From assembly GCA_031399315.1 (NCBI GenBank), contig JANNOS010000003.1:1-14297 (forward strand): a DNA stretch of 14,297 nt, read 5' to 3'. A program made the translations under genes and the position numbers. Origin of the DNA: Methylotenera_A sp031399315. Lineage in GTDB: Bacteria > Pseudomonadota > Gammaproteobacteria > Burkholderiales > Methylophilaceae. The notes under the pieces are model-generated. The model was not told the DNA's origin and did no database searches. It saw nothing but the letters and a program-made list of their open reading frames with translations. How positions within the stretch are numbered: the stretch's first letter is position 1; each line of letters opens with the position of its first letter. Below, piece after piece: positions 6,630 through 13,481 of this stretch.

Positions 6630-6680
6630 ATTTAGCTTTTTTTACCTTAATCAACATTTAATATTTACAAGGAAACTATT

Positions 6681-7118
6681 ATGTTTAATCTTAATAAAAC
6701 ACCTGATACTAAAACTTCTGACGTGGCCGATTATGCTTCTCAACTAGTCGATAATGCCGAAAGCAATGTGAACCATATCGCGCACGACGTTAAAACATCG
6801 ACTACAGACTTAAATAAGAAAATACAAAAGCAAGGCAAAGAAACAAAAGAAGATGTTTATCAATTAGTGGACAGCTTGAAATCGTTACTAGCACAATACA
6901 CAGAAGATTCAAAAGTCACTGGAATCAAAAATCAATTAATTGATAAAGCGGTTAAGTTAAAAGGCGTGGTGCAAGATGAAGTGACCCATGCCTACAACGT
7001 CAGCAAAGCGCATACTGTACAGACCGTGCAAGACAAGCCTATTTTAAGCTTAGCAGTCGCGTTGGGTGCAGGCGTTTTGATGGGTTATATTTTAGGCACT
7101 AAACAATCGTCTAAATAA
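6681..7118 (+). CDS. DUF883 (YqjD/ElaB-like) membrane-anchored protein
   Basis: This 145-residue protein has a long polar, probably helical N-terminal part (about 1-115), rich in K, D, T and Q. One C-terminal membrane helix follows (about 119-138: ILSLAVALGAGVLMGYILG, with glycine spacing), then a short TKQSSK tail. This is the DUF883 layout. In E. coli, the relatives YqjD and ElaB are stationary-phase proteins anchored in the inner membrane and linked to ribosomes. Start is ATG 6681 with AAGGAAA upstream. It is followed 25 nt later by a YqjE-like gene, mirroring the E. coli yqjD-yqjE order. A ribosome-related role here is inference. Confidence 0.85.
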   Translation: MFNLNKTPDTKTSDVADYASQLVDNAESNVNHIAHDVKTSTTDLNKKIQKQGKETKEDVYQLVDSLKSLLAQYTEDSKVTGIKNQLIDKAVKLKGVVQDEVTHAYNVSKAHTVQTVQDKPILSLAVALGAGVLMGYILGTKQSSK

Positions 7119-7143
7119 CTTAACTCAATAGCGAAAGATCACC

Positions 7144-7611
7144 ATGTGGAAAACTGTACTTAAATTATTTGCTGTTGTGTTTTTGCGTAGCCGCACTAAT
7201 CACGTGACAACGGATTTTAACAACCATTTTGGTGCGATTAAAGAAAATATTGCGGTAATGGCAGAAAGCTGTGCCGCAATATTTAAACAAAACTTCAACG
7301 AAGATTTGCAACGTATCGTGAATAGTTTTTTTGGTCTTATGGTGATATCGCTTACCGTTGCCTGTTCTGGTTTAACTGGCACACTGTGGCTAGTTGCTAG
7401 TGCTTGGGACAGCCCGAACCGCAACATTATTTTAGGAAGTGCCATGATATTACCTCTTTTAATTGGCATCGGCATTTTTGTTTTCATGCGCTATTCATGG
7501 CAAAAAAACCCGCTGTTTAGTCGCTCCATCGAACAAATCGAAACCGATTGGTTAGTGTTTAGAGGTGGTTTAGATGGCACGGCTGATACATCTGCTGGAG
7601 CTAATAAATAA
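7144..7611 (+). CDS. YqjE/phage-holin-like integral membrane protein
   Basis: This 155-residue protein has an amphipathic N-terminal region (about 1-58), two membrane helices (about 60-85 and 94-116) joined by a short SAWDSPNRN loop, and a polar C-terminal tail with EQIETDWLVFRGG. The layout and the position directly after a DUF883 gene suggest the YqjE/DUF1469-like group, annotated as phage holin family or superfamily III. That is a structural resemblance only and does not imply a phage. The start ATG 7144 has only a weak AAAG ribosome binding site; the 25-nt gap suggests co-transcription with the DUF883 gene. Assignment rests on layout and context more than on a conserved motif. Confidence 0.7.
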   Translation: MWKTVLKLFAVVFLRSRTNHVTTDFNNHFGAIKENIAVMAESCAAIFKQNFNEDLQRIVNSFFGLMVISLTVACSGLTGTLWLVASAWDSPNRNIILGSAMILPLLIGIGIFVFMRYSWQKNPLFSRSIEQIETDWLVFRGGLDGTADTSAGANK

Positions 7612-7681
7612 TTCTAGTCGAAAATAACTTTTCAAAGCCATATACTATGTTTTAATCGTTATTCGAATATGGATCTATGTC

Positions 7682-8314
7682 ATGAAAAAAATTTTACTGG
7701 TAGACGATCACAGCATTGTGCGCCAAGGACTAAAGAACTTAATTGAGTTGGAAGCAGATTTAGAAGTCGCAGGCGAAGCCTCTTCTGGCGTTGAAGCACT
7801 TAATTTAGTACGAAAAAACACTTTTGACATTATCGTTTTAGACATCTCCATGCCAGATAAAAATGGTGTAGATACCTTGCATGATTTACAGCACATCGCG
7901 CCAGATTTACCCGTACTTATTTTAAGTGGATACGCCGAAGCGCAATATGCGCTTAATTTAACCCGTAGCGGCTGCAAAGGCTATCTGTCTAAAGATGCGG
8001 ATTCAGATGAAATTATTAAAGCAATTAGATCCATTGCTAACGGCAAACGTTATATCTCGGCTGAACTTGCAGAGTTAATGACTGAGCAACTCTCTCACCC
8101 ATCAGAAAAACAACTGCACGAAACACTCTCAGACAGAGAGTTTCAAGTGTTTTTTAAACTTGCAGGTGGCTTAAGCCCCACTGATATTGCAAGCGAGCTT
8201 AATATCAGCATTAAAACGGTGAGCACTTACAGAACAAGAATACTAGAGAAAATGAGCCTTAAAACGAATGCAGACTTAACCTATTATGCGATTAAAAATG
8301 AGTTGATTGCATGA
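7682..8314 (+). CDS. NarL/FixJ-family response regulator
   Basis: This 210-residue regulator has a receiver domain (1-120) and a LuxR-type helix-turn-helix (about 147-207). The phosphorylation site is complete: D8/D9 acidic pair, acceptor D54 in VLDISMP, S82 and K104. The DNA-binding part shows LSDREFQVFFKLAGGLSPTD and the recognition helix around SIKTVSTYRTRILEKM. The partner is very probably the HisKA_3 kinase at 4604-6055, since that domain type works with NarL regulators and both flank the same genes. The TAAG-N6-CYTA boxes before the DUF1328 genes are candidate binding sites. Start is ATG 7682, 70 nt after the YqjE-like gene; GGATC precedes it as a modest ribosome binding site. Confidence 0.95.
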   Translation: MKKILLVDDHSIVRQGLKNLIELEADLEVAGEASSGVEALNLVRKNTFDIIVLDISMPDKNGVDTLHDLQHIAPDLPVLILSGYAEAQYALNLTRSGCKGYLSKDADSDEIIKAIRSIANGKRYISAELAELMTEQLSHPSEKQLHETLSDREFQVFFKLAGGLSPTDIASELNISIKTVSTYRTRILEKMSLKTNADLTYYAIKNELIA

Positions 8315-8424
8315 CGCTACGTGCCGCAGAGTCTCTGTCAACTAATGTAGGACAAAACCTGATATTCGTTTGTTTTTTATTTGTGTAAACTATCAATAAC
8401 TTAAACAAATAACGTAACAACTTT

Positions 8425-8446
8425 GTGCAAATAAGGTGCAAATAAA
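8425..8446 (+). repeat. Tandem 11-bp direct repeat (GTGCAAATAAR x2)
   Basis: GTGCAAATAAG (8425-8435) is followed immediately by GTGCAAATAAA (8436-8446). Ten of eleven positions match and the pitch is about one helical turn. It lies 41 nt before the likely start of the receiver-only gene and may be an operator. The second copy contains the alternative GTG start of that reading frame. Confidence 0.5.
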
Positions 8447-8486
8447 ACCTACTTCAGCCTACAGTTCAACGGCATCGTTAAATCCA

Positions 8487-8873
8487 ATGAAAATATTATT
8501 GGTAGAGGATTCATTGCTGATTCGCGATACGCTAATCGAAATACTTGATAACTCACGTGACTTAACCGTTAGTGGTATCGCATCCACGCAAAATACTGCA
8601 ATTGCCTTACTGGATGAACAGCAGTTTGATATGCTATTAGTTGACATTGAGTTGGCGCAAGGCAATGGTTTTGAGGTGATTAAGCACACGCAAAAAGCTG
8701 AATATCCATTCAAAATTCCCGTATTTGTCATGTTAACGAATCACGCAAATACGCAATATCGCAAGCTAGCCAGCGATTTAGGCGTAAAACATTTTTTTGA
8801 TAAATCGATGGACTTTGATTTAGCCATTGAAACAATAGAGTCTGAAGCGGCATTATTTTCTAGCGCTATCTAG
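8487..8873 (+). CDS. Receiver-only response regulator (CheY-like single domain)
   Basis: This 128-residue protein consists of one receiver domain and no output domain. The active site is intact: E7/D8, acceptor D53 in LLVDIEL, T84 and K106 in HFFDKS. The start given is ATG 8487, where the domain begins (MKILLVEDS). The frame stays open to GTG 8436 (17 more residues). Neither start has a clear ribosome binding site, so the true start is uncertain. It follows the NarL-type regulator by about 170 nt and may be a phosphate sink or a competing branch for the CHASE3 kinase, or act through protein contact. That role is inference. A tandem direct repeat lies just upstream. Confidence 0.88.
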   Translation: MKILLVEDSLLIRDTLIEILDNSRDLTVSGIASTQNTAIALLDEQQFDMLLVDIELAQGNGFEVIKHTQKAEYPFKIPVFVMLTNHANTQYRKLASDLGVKHFFDKSMDFDLAIETIESEAALFSSAI

Positions 8874-8994
8874 TTTCGAGTCCAGTCTGGCTTGCGCACA
8901 AAACGACTGCGTTAAATATTTATTTGAAATTCGTTTCCTAATAAAATAATTACAACGTATTGATTTAATTAATAAAAATTTTTAACAAACCCCT

Positions 8995-9039
8995 CTACGA
9001 ACCAAGGGGTCAGGAACCCGAATCTCTTCGGGCGCACCA
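8995..9039 (+). tRNA. tRNA-Arg(ACG) 3'-half fragment (positions 32-76), non-functional; possible attachment-site scar
   Basis: The 45 nt split exactly as a tRNA 3' half: anticodon loop CTACGAA (anticodon ACG), anticodon-stem 3' strand CCAAG, variable loop GGGTC, T arm AGGAA-CCCGAAT-CTCTT, acceptor 3' strand CGGGCGC, then ACCA. The acceptor strand complements the GCGCCCG that begins typical betaproteobacterial tRNA-Arg(ACG). No 5' half is present upstream. Three adjacent changes (positions 53-55, normally GTT) break the G53-C61 pair and the T-loop, so the fragment is decaying. Confidence 0.8.
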
Positions 9040-9044
9040 TATAA

Positions 9045-9076
9045 AACAAAGGGCTAGCTTAGGCTAACCCTTTGTT
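9045..9076 (-). terminator. Rho-independent terminator of ffh
   Basis: AACAAAGGGCTAGC and GCTAACCCTTTGTT form a 14-position stem with one C-A mismatch and a TTAG loop. On the minus strand it lies 45 nt past the ffh stop and runs into TTTGTTTTATAT, a usable T-rich tail. On the plus strand the tail is poorer, so it may also weakly stop readthrough from the response-regulator genes. Confidence 0.75.
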
Positions 9077-9121
9077 CATTCATGCAGTTCTATTTAATAC
9101 GTACGAGTTATCAAGTAAAAA

Positions 9122-10486
9122 TTAGCGCATACCTGGCAACTTTCCACCCATCATACCACCCATGCCACGCATCATTTTAGCCATGCCGCCCTTACTAAAC
9201 ATTTTCATCATTTTTTGCGTTTCTTCAAACTGTTTTAGCAGGCGATTCACTTCTTGCACTTGCACGCCGCTGCCATCTGCGATGCGTTTTTTGCGTGTGG
9301 CTTTAATGAGTTCTGGCTTACGGCGCTCTAGCGGCGTCATGCTGTTAATAATGCCTTCAATGCGGCGCAGCGATTTATCCGCATCTTCGTTATTGACCTT
9401 GGCGGCCATATTGGCCATTTGCGCAGGCATTTTATCCATGAGCGCGCCCATGCCACCCATTTTGCGCATTTGGCTCATCTGGCTTTTAAAGTCTTCCAAA
9501 TCAAACTTGCTGCCGCTTTTAATCTTATCAGCGACCTTTTTCGCCTCGGCCATATCGACATTTTTATGCGCTTGCTCAATCAAGCCCAACACGTCGCCCA
9601 TGCCTAAAATACGGCCTGCCATACGATCTGGGTAGAATGGCTCTAAGCCATCTACTTTCTCGCTTACACCAATAAATTTGATTGGCTTACCTGTGACATG
9701 TCTTACCGATAGCGCCGCACCACCGCGCGCATCGCCATCTAATTTAGTTAACACAACACCCGTCAGCGGTAGTGTGTCGCCAAAGGCCTTAGCTGTATTC
9801 ACCGCATCTTGGCCCTGCATGGCATCAACAACAAATAAAGTTTCGATTGGGTTTAACAGCGTATGCAGCGCTTTAATCTCCGCCATCATTGCTTCATCAA
9901 TGCCTAAGCGACCTGCAGTGTCAAAAATCAATACATCGTAATAATTTTTCTTGGCAAAATCGATGGCCTGCGAGGCAATATCCACGGGCTTCTGCGAGGC
10001 ATTACTATCAAAACAATCCACTTCTAATTGTTTTGCTAATGTTTGTAGTTGTGCAATCGCGGCTGGACGGTACACGTCGGCACTCGCGAGTAAGACTTTT
10101 TTCTTTTGCTCTTTGAGTAATTTGGCCAATTTAGCCGATGTCGTCGTTTTGCCAGAACCCTGCAAACCAGCCATTAATATAATGGCTGGCGGCACGGCGG
10201 CTAAATCTAACCCCACATTGCCGCGACCCATGAGTTCGGTCAGCTCGTCATTCACCACCTCAATCACGGCTTGGCCTGGCGTTAGGCTTTGCAGCACATC
10301 TTTACCCTGCGCACGTTCTTTCACCTTGGCAATAAAATCTTTTACTACAGGCAAAGCGACGTCAGCTTCTAGTAGCGCCATGCGCACTTCGCGCATCGCA
10401 TCGGCGATATTGTCCTCGGTTAATCGTGCTTGACCACGTAAATTTTTAATGACACCCTGCAGGCGACCCGTTAAGTTTTCTAACAT
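9122..10486 (-). CDS. ffh: Signal recognition particle protein Ffh (SRP54 GTPase)
   Basis: This 454-residue GTPase binds 4.5S RNA and signal sequences of nascent membrane proteins and docks with FtsY. Domain N is about 1-90. Domain G has G1 GLQGSGKTT (107-115), the insertion-box region ADVYRPAAIAQL, G3 DTAGRLG (189-195) and G4 TKLDGDARGG (247-256). Domain M is methionine-rich from about 330. It carries the RNA-binding segment RIADGSGVQVQEVNRLLKQF (401-420) and the tail GGMMGGKLPGMR. Length is normal and no lesion is seen. Start is ATG 10486; the ribosome binding site is weak. It is divergent from a ypjD-like gene, the same pairing as in E. coli and many other proteobacteria. A terminator lies 45 nt downstream. 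Confidence 0.98.
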   Translation of the reverse strand: MLENLTGRLQGVIKNLRGQARLTEDNIADAMREVRMALLEADVALPVVKDFIAKVKERAQGKDVLQSLTPGQAVIEVVNDELTELMGRGNVGLDLAAVPPAIILMAGLQGSGKTTTSAKLAKLLKEQKKKVLLASADVYRPAAIAQLQTLAKQLEVDCFDSNASQKPVDIASQAIDFAKKNYYDVLIFDTAGRLGIDEAMMAEIKALHTLLNPIETLFVVDAMQGQDAVNTAKAFGDTLPLTGVVLTKLDGDARGGAALSVRHVTGKPIKFIGVSEKVDGLEPFYPDRMAGRILGMGDVLGLIEQAHKNVDMAEAKKVADKIKSGSKFDLEDFKSQMSQMRKMGGMGALMDKMPAQMANMAAKVNNEDADKSLRRIEGIINSMTPLERRKPELIKATRKKRIADGSGVQVQEVNRLLKQFEETQKMMKMFSKGGMAKMMRGMGGMMGGKLPGMR

Positions 10487-10575
10487 TTAAGTTTTACTTT
10501 CTTATTGCACTTATGTATTTTATTAATACCCAATTACCTTAATTTTACATCATGCTAGGCGATTCGCACGACTTT

Positions 10576-10584
10576 TGCCATAAT
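10576..10584 (+). promoter_or_regulatory. Extended -10 promoter giving a possibly leaderless ypjD-like mRNA
   Basis: TGC-CATAAT is an extended -10 element ending 7 nt before the ATG at 10592. A normal start site would fall on or next to that A. No Shine-Dalgarno sequence precedes the ATG. The -35 region is poor, as is usual for extended -10 promoters. Confidence 0.45.
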
Positions 10585-10591
10585 TACGCAT

Positions 10592-11410
10592 ATGCAAAAT
10601 CTATGGCCACATTTAATTCCTTATTTAGTTGTCACCTTTATTTATTTAGCGGTTGCGGCCGATTTTTGGCGTAACGCTAAAACAATTGAAAAACCACAAT
10701 CACTAAAACTACACTCGGCGATGATCGCACTTGGCTTGGCAATACACGGCTGGTTATTGTATCAAGGCATTTTTTCAGAAGGTTTTAATCTAGGTTTCTA
10801 CAACGCCTTATCAGCTATATTTTGGCTAACCGTACTGGTTTACTGGTTAGCAGATTTAAACCATCAGCTCACTAGCTTGCAAGCATTTGTGCTGCCACCT
10901 GCGTCTTTATTTGCAATATTACCTGCGTTTGAGGTAAGCAATCACTTTCTTCCAAACGCAACACAGCCTTTGTTTATAGCGCATATTACAATTGCCATAT
11001 TGGCTTATAGCCTATTTACATTTGCTGCCCTGCATGCGCTCTTGATGGCGCTTGCTGAGCGAAGCCTGCACAACAAACCTACCTTAATTAAACTGCCAAG
11101 CTTTCCGCCACTGCTTGTCATGGAAAGTTTATTATTTAAGGTCATTACTGTTGGTTTTATCTTACTAACGTTTACTTTAATTAGCGGCATGCTGTTTTCT
11201 GAGCATATCTTTGGTAAGCCTTTACAGTTTACGCACAAAATTGTATTTTCAATTGCATCTTGGGTGATTTATGGCTGGCTGTTATTCGGCCGCTTTAAGT
11301 TTGGTTGGCGCGGTCGCAAGGCGATTAACCTCACGCTGATTGGATTTGTATTATTGCTATTAGCCTACGTGGTAAGTAAATTTATTTTGCAAATTTTGTT
11401 AGGCCGCTAA
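10592..11410 (+). CDS. YpjD/CcsA-like cytochrome c assembly family inner-membrane protein
   Basis: This 272-residue protein has about eight membrane helices and belongs to the CcmC/CcsA/ResC-like family (cytochrome c assembly domain). Its position next to ffh identifies it with YpjD (CorE) of E. coli, whose role is not well settled. Histidines within or at the ends of helices (H41, H52, H131 and H215) sit where this family has possible haem ligands. I do not see a clear tryptophan-rich WWD motif, which argues against a true haem exporter for c-type cytochromes. The start ATG 10592 is at or next to the predicted transcription start. The gene ends 9 nt before the convergent HAD phosphatase gene. 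Confidence 0.88.
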   Translation: MQNLWPHLIPYLVVTFIYLAVAADFWRNAKTIEKPQSLKLHSAMIALGLAIHGWLLYQGIFSEGFNLGFYNALSAIFWLTVLVYWLADLNHQLTSLQAFVLPPASLFAILPAFEVSNHFLPNATQPLFIAHITIAILAYSLFTFAALHALLMALAERSLHNKPTLIKLPSFPPLLVMESLLFKVITVGFILLTFTLISGMLFSEHIFGKPLQFTHKIVFSIASWVIYGWLLFGRFKFGWRGRKAINLTLIGFVLLLLAYVVSKFILQILLGR

Positions 11411-11419
11411 CGTGCTAGT

Positions 11420-12094
11420 TCAATCACGCAAGCTCATCTGCGGCCAAGCCTGTTCTTTGGCGTATTCGGTTAAAATCGCATCTGCATCCACCGCCACTGG
11501 GTTGGTCACCAGTTGCATAAGCGGTAAATCGTTGTGTGAATCGCTATAAAAATAACTTGTTTCAAAATCACTTAGTTGCTTGCCTCGCTCTGCTAACCAT
11601 TGGTTGATGCGCGTTACCTTGCCTTCTTTGTAAGTCGGCACACCTGTTACGCCACCTGTATATTCGCCATTCACCATTTCTGGGTCGCTGCCGATTAAGT
11701 GCTCGATACCATACGCGGTAGCAATGGGCTTGGTGACAAAACTATTCGTTGCAGTAATCACCACACACAAATCGCCAGCGGCTTTATGCCTATCAACAAG
11801 CACTTGCGCTTTAACAGTCATCATCGGGCGGATGATTTTTTGCATGTATTTAAGATGCAGTTCATCCAAATATGCTTTTTTATGTTCGCTCAAAGGCTTT
11901 AGCTGAAATTTCAAAAATTCGACAATATCCAAGCAACCGTTTTTGTAATCCTGATAAAATTGTTCATTACGGTCATGATGCGTTTTCGCGTCCAACAATC
12001 CTTCTGAAATTAAAAACAAACTCCAGTTGTAATCGCTATCACCTGCTAGTAAGGTGTTGTCTAAATCAAATAAGGCTAAATTCTGTTTGGTCAT
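11420..12094 (-). CDS. HAD-IB family phosphatase (SerB-like)
   Basis: This 224-residue HAD-superfamily hydrolase has motif I DLDNTL with nucleophile D10 and acid D12, motif II VITATN (T114), a motif III lysine near K156/K159, and motif IV DSHNDLPL (D185, D189). The cap between motifs I and II (about residues 20-90) is helical, as in subfamily IB, which includes phosphoserine phosphatase. Substrate cannot be read; phosphoserine or another small phosphomonoester, such as histidinol phosphate, is possible. Start is ATG 12094 in a very AT-rich context with no clear ribosome binding site. It begins 14 nt after the DMT-transporter stop, so the two are probably co-transcribed. Confidence 0.92.
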   Translation of the reverse strand: MTKQNLALFDLDNTLLAGDSDYNWSLFLISEGLLDAKTHHDRNEQFYQDYKNGCLDIVEFLKFQLKPLSEHKKAYLDELHLKYMQKIIRPMMTVKAQVLVDRHKAAGDLCVVITATNSFVTKPIATAYGIEHLIGSDPEMVNGEYTGGVTGVPTYKEGKVTRINQWLAERGKQLSDFETSYFYSDSHNDLPLMQLVTNPVAVDADAILTEYAKEQAWPQMSLRD

Positions 12095-12108
12095 TTTAAT
12101 TAAATTTT

Positions 12109-13005
12109 CTAAATTTCATTACTTTTTTGGGTTGCAGAAAGCACCAAAAACACACCCACTAAAATAACGGCCAAAGCCATGTACTCAGTGCTTGTCACCT
12201 GCTCGTTTGCAAACCAAATGCCCAGCACAAAAGCCACCGCAGGGTTTACAAACGTATTACTGCTAGCCACTAGTGGGCGCACGGTTTTAAGCAAGTATTG
12301 GTAGGCACTGTAAGCCACCAGAGAACCTAGCACAACTAAAAACAGCATCGCGCCCCAAGATTTAGCGCTAATCACTGTTGGATAAACTTCGCCTTGAAAG
12401 GCGCTAAAAATCATAAGTGTAATGCCGCCCATCAACATTTGGCTAGCTGGCGCGATCAAGCCTGTAGGCATATCGAGATGCTTGCTCCAGACAGAGCCAA
12501 ACGACCAACTGGCGGCGGCAAAAATGAGTAATGCAGCGCTTGCGTAATCGGGATGCCCATTTGTATTAAAAGTACCACCAAAATTTAGCAACGCAATACC
12601 AGCCAAGCCAATGACAATGCCCAACCATTCTTGGCGCGAAATCTGGTGTCCCCAAACAGAAGAGAAAATCGCCATCCAAATAGGTGCGGTGGCAATGGAT
12701 AACGCCGCCACGCTAGATGAAACAGTTTGCTGTACATAGCTTACTGTTCCGTTGCCGATTGCGGGGAGCAAAATGCCAACGGCTGTAGCCGCCAGCCATT
12801 GTTTTTTGGTAAGCTTAGGTGCGCCTAAATAGCGCATCAACACATACAAAACAATACCCGCAATAACAAAACGTAAACCCGCCATTAAAAATGGAGGGAA
12901 ACTTTCAATACCAAACTTAATGGCGAGATAAGTTGAGCCCCAAATAAAGTAGGTGCAAAACAGTGCTAAAGCAATGAAGAGCGTTTGGGTTTTATATTTA
13001 ACCAC
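12109..13005 (-). CDS. DMT-superfamily transporter with two EamA domains (YedA/RhaT-like)
   Basis: This 298-residue protein has about ten membrane helices made of two repeated EamA halves. The family opening CTYFIWGSTYLAIKFGIESFPPFLMAGLRF is visible in pieces around residues 18-47, and the second half opens near ASWSFGSVWSKH (about 165). Such proteins usually export amino acids or other metabolites; the substrate is unknown. The start is GTG 13005, since the next methionine (M41) would remove the first helix. The GTG lies 3 nt after the stop of the upstream small membrane protein, which suggests translational coupling. It is followed by the HAD phosphatase gene. Confidence 0.93.
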   Translation of the reverse strand: MVKYKTQTLFIALALFCTYFIWGSTYLAIKFGIESFPPFLMAGLRFVIAGIVLYVLMRYLGAPKLTKKQWLAATAVGILLPAIGNGTVSYVQQTVSSSVAALSIATAPIWMAIFSSVWGHQISRQEWLGIVIGLAGIALLNFGGTFNTNGHPDYASAALLIFAAASWSFGSVWSKHLDMPTGLIAPASQMLMGGITLMIFSAFQGEVYPTVISAKSWGAMLFLVVLGSLVAYSAYQYLLKTVRPLVASSNTFVNPAVAFVLGIWFANEQVTSTEYMALAVILVGVFLVLSATQKSNEI

Positions 13006-13008
13006 TTA

Positions 13009-13380
13009 CTAAACCATCAAAAATAAACTTAGAATGAAGCCAATTATAAATATTGCCCATATTCGTGAAGTCATTTCGGTATCGTTGGAGGTGCCCCAGA
13101 TATGGCTTAGCATCGTAATAGTTCGCAAAGTACCTGAGTATGCGCCGTATACTAAAGCTAATATTGAAACAAAAAGAATCCACAAAAAAAGCGGCATATA
13201 GAATAACTTCCTAACAACAAAGCCAGTACCAGCCAACTTTAAAATAGAAGCCTTTGCCCAGAACTTAGCAAGTAAAAAAATAGGCGCTAAAAAAAATGTT
13301 ATAAATGAAAAAATAAGTGCGGTGAGTGCACCAAAAACTCTGTCTACAATACCTGACGCCTCATCATCACGAACTATCAT
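13009..13380 (-). CDS. Hypothetical membrane protein with three predicted helices
   Basis: I do not recognise this family. With the start at ATG 13380 it has 123 residues: a short charged N-terminus (MIVRDDEASG), a first hydrophobic region about 15-40 (ALTALIFSFITFFLAPIFLL), a second about 60-80 (MPLFLWILFVSILALVYGAY) and a third at the C-terminus (IWAIFIIGFILSLFLMV). The frame is open to 13446, but the upstream 22 residues are polar, and GAGGG lies about 9 nt before ATG 13380, which favours the shorter form. It ends 3 nt before the EamA gene and begins about 100 nt after leuA. Coupling to the transporter hints at a joint role, but no function is supported. Confidence 0.7.
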   Translation of the reverse strand: MIVRDDEASGIVDRVFGALTALIFSFITFFLAPIFLLAKFWAKASILKLAGTGFVVRKLFYMPLFLWILFVSILALVYGAYSGTLRTITMLSHIWGTSNDTEMTSRIWAIFIIGFILSLFLMV

Positions 13381-13481
13381 CAACGCATCCCTCTTCTTCT
13401 TAGGTCTAACTTGAAAACAACTATAATTAACTGCTCTGTAAGCCAATATCCATGCGGCCTACAGAGAATCGAAATAAGCTG

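Larger units (their letters stand above)
8874..9121. other. Intergenic junction between accessory and core genes
   Basis: No gene is visible. From 8874 to 8990 the stretch is AT-rich with nothing recognisable. It is followed by the tRNA-Arg 3' fragment and the ffh terminator. The ffh stop is at 9122. Confidence 0.6.

Noticed and set aside
6616..6645. GTAAAAAAG/CTTTTTTTAC hairpin after the second DUF1328 gene
   Set aside because: The stem is almost all A-T with an 11-nt loop and no separate T-tract, so it is too weak to call a terminator.
7144..7611. Phage holin function
   Set aside because: The resemblance is only two membrane helices; no lysis or phage gene is nearby and the YqjD/YqjE-like context explains it better.
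8436..8486. GTG start for the receiver-only gene adding 17 residues
   Set aside because: The extra residues lie outside the receiver fold and GTG has no upstream ribosome binding site; ATG 8487 matches the domain start. Kept as an alternative only.
9162..10433. Long plus-strand open frames opposite ffh
   Set aside because: They are antisense shadows of a strongly conserved gene, with no recognisable motif or ribosome binding site.
13381..13446. Longer start for the small membrane protein upstream of the EamA gene
   Set aside because: The added 22 residues are polar and unremarkable, and ATG 13380 has GAGGG about 9 nt upstream.
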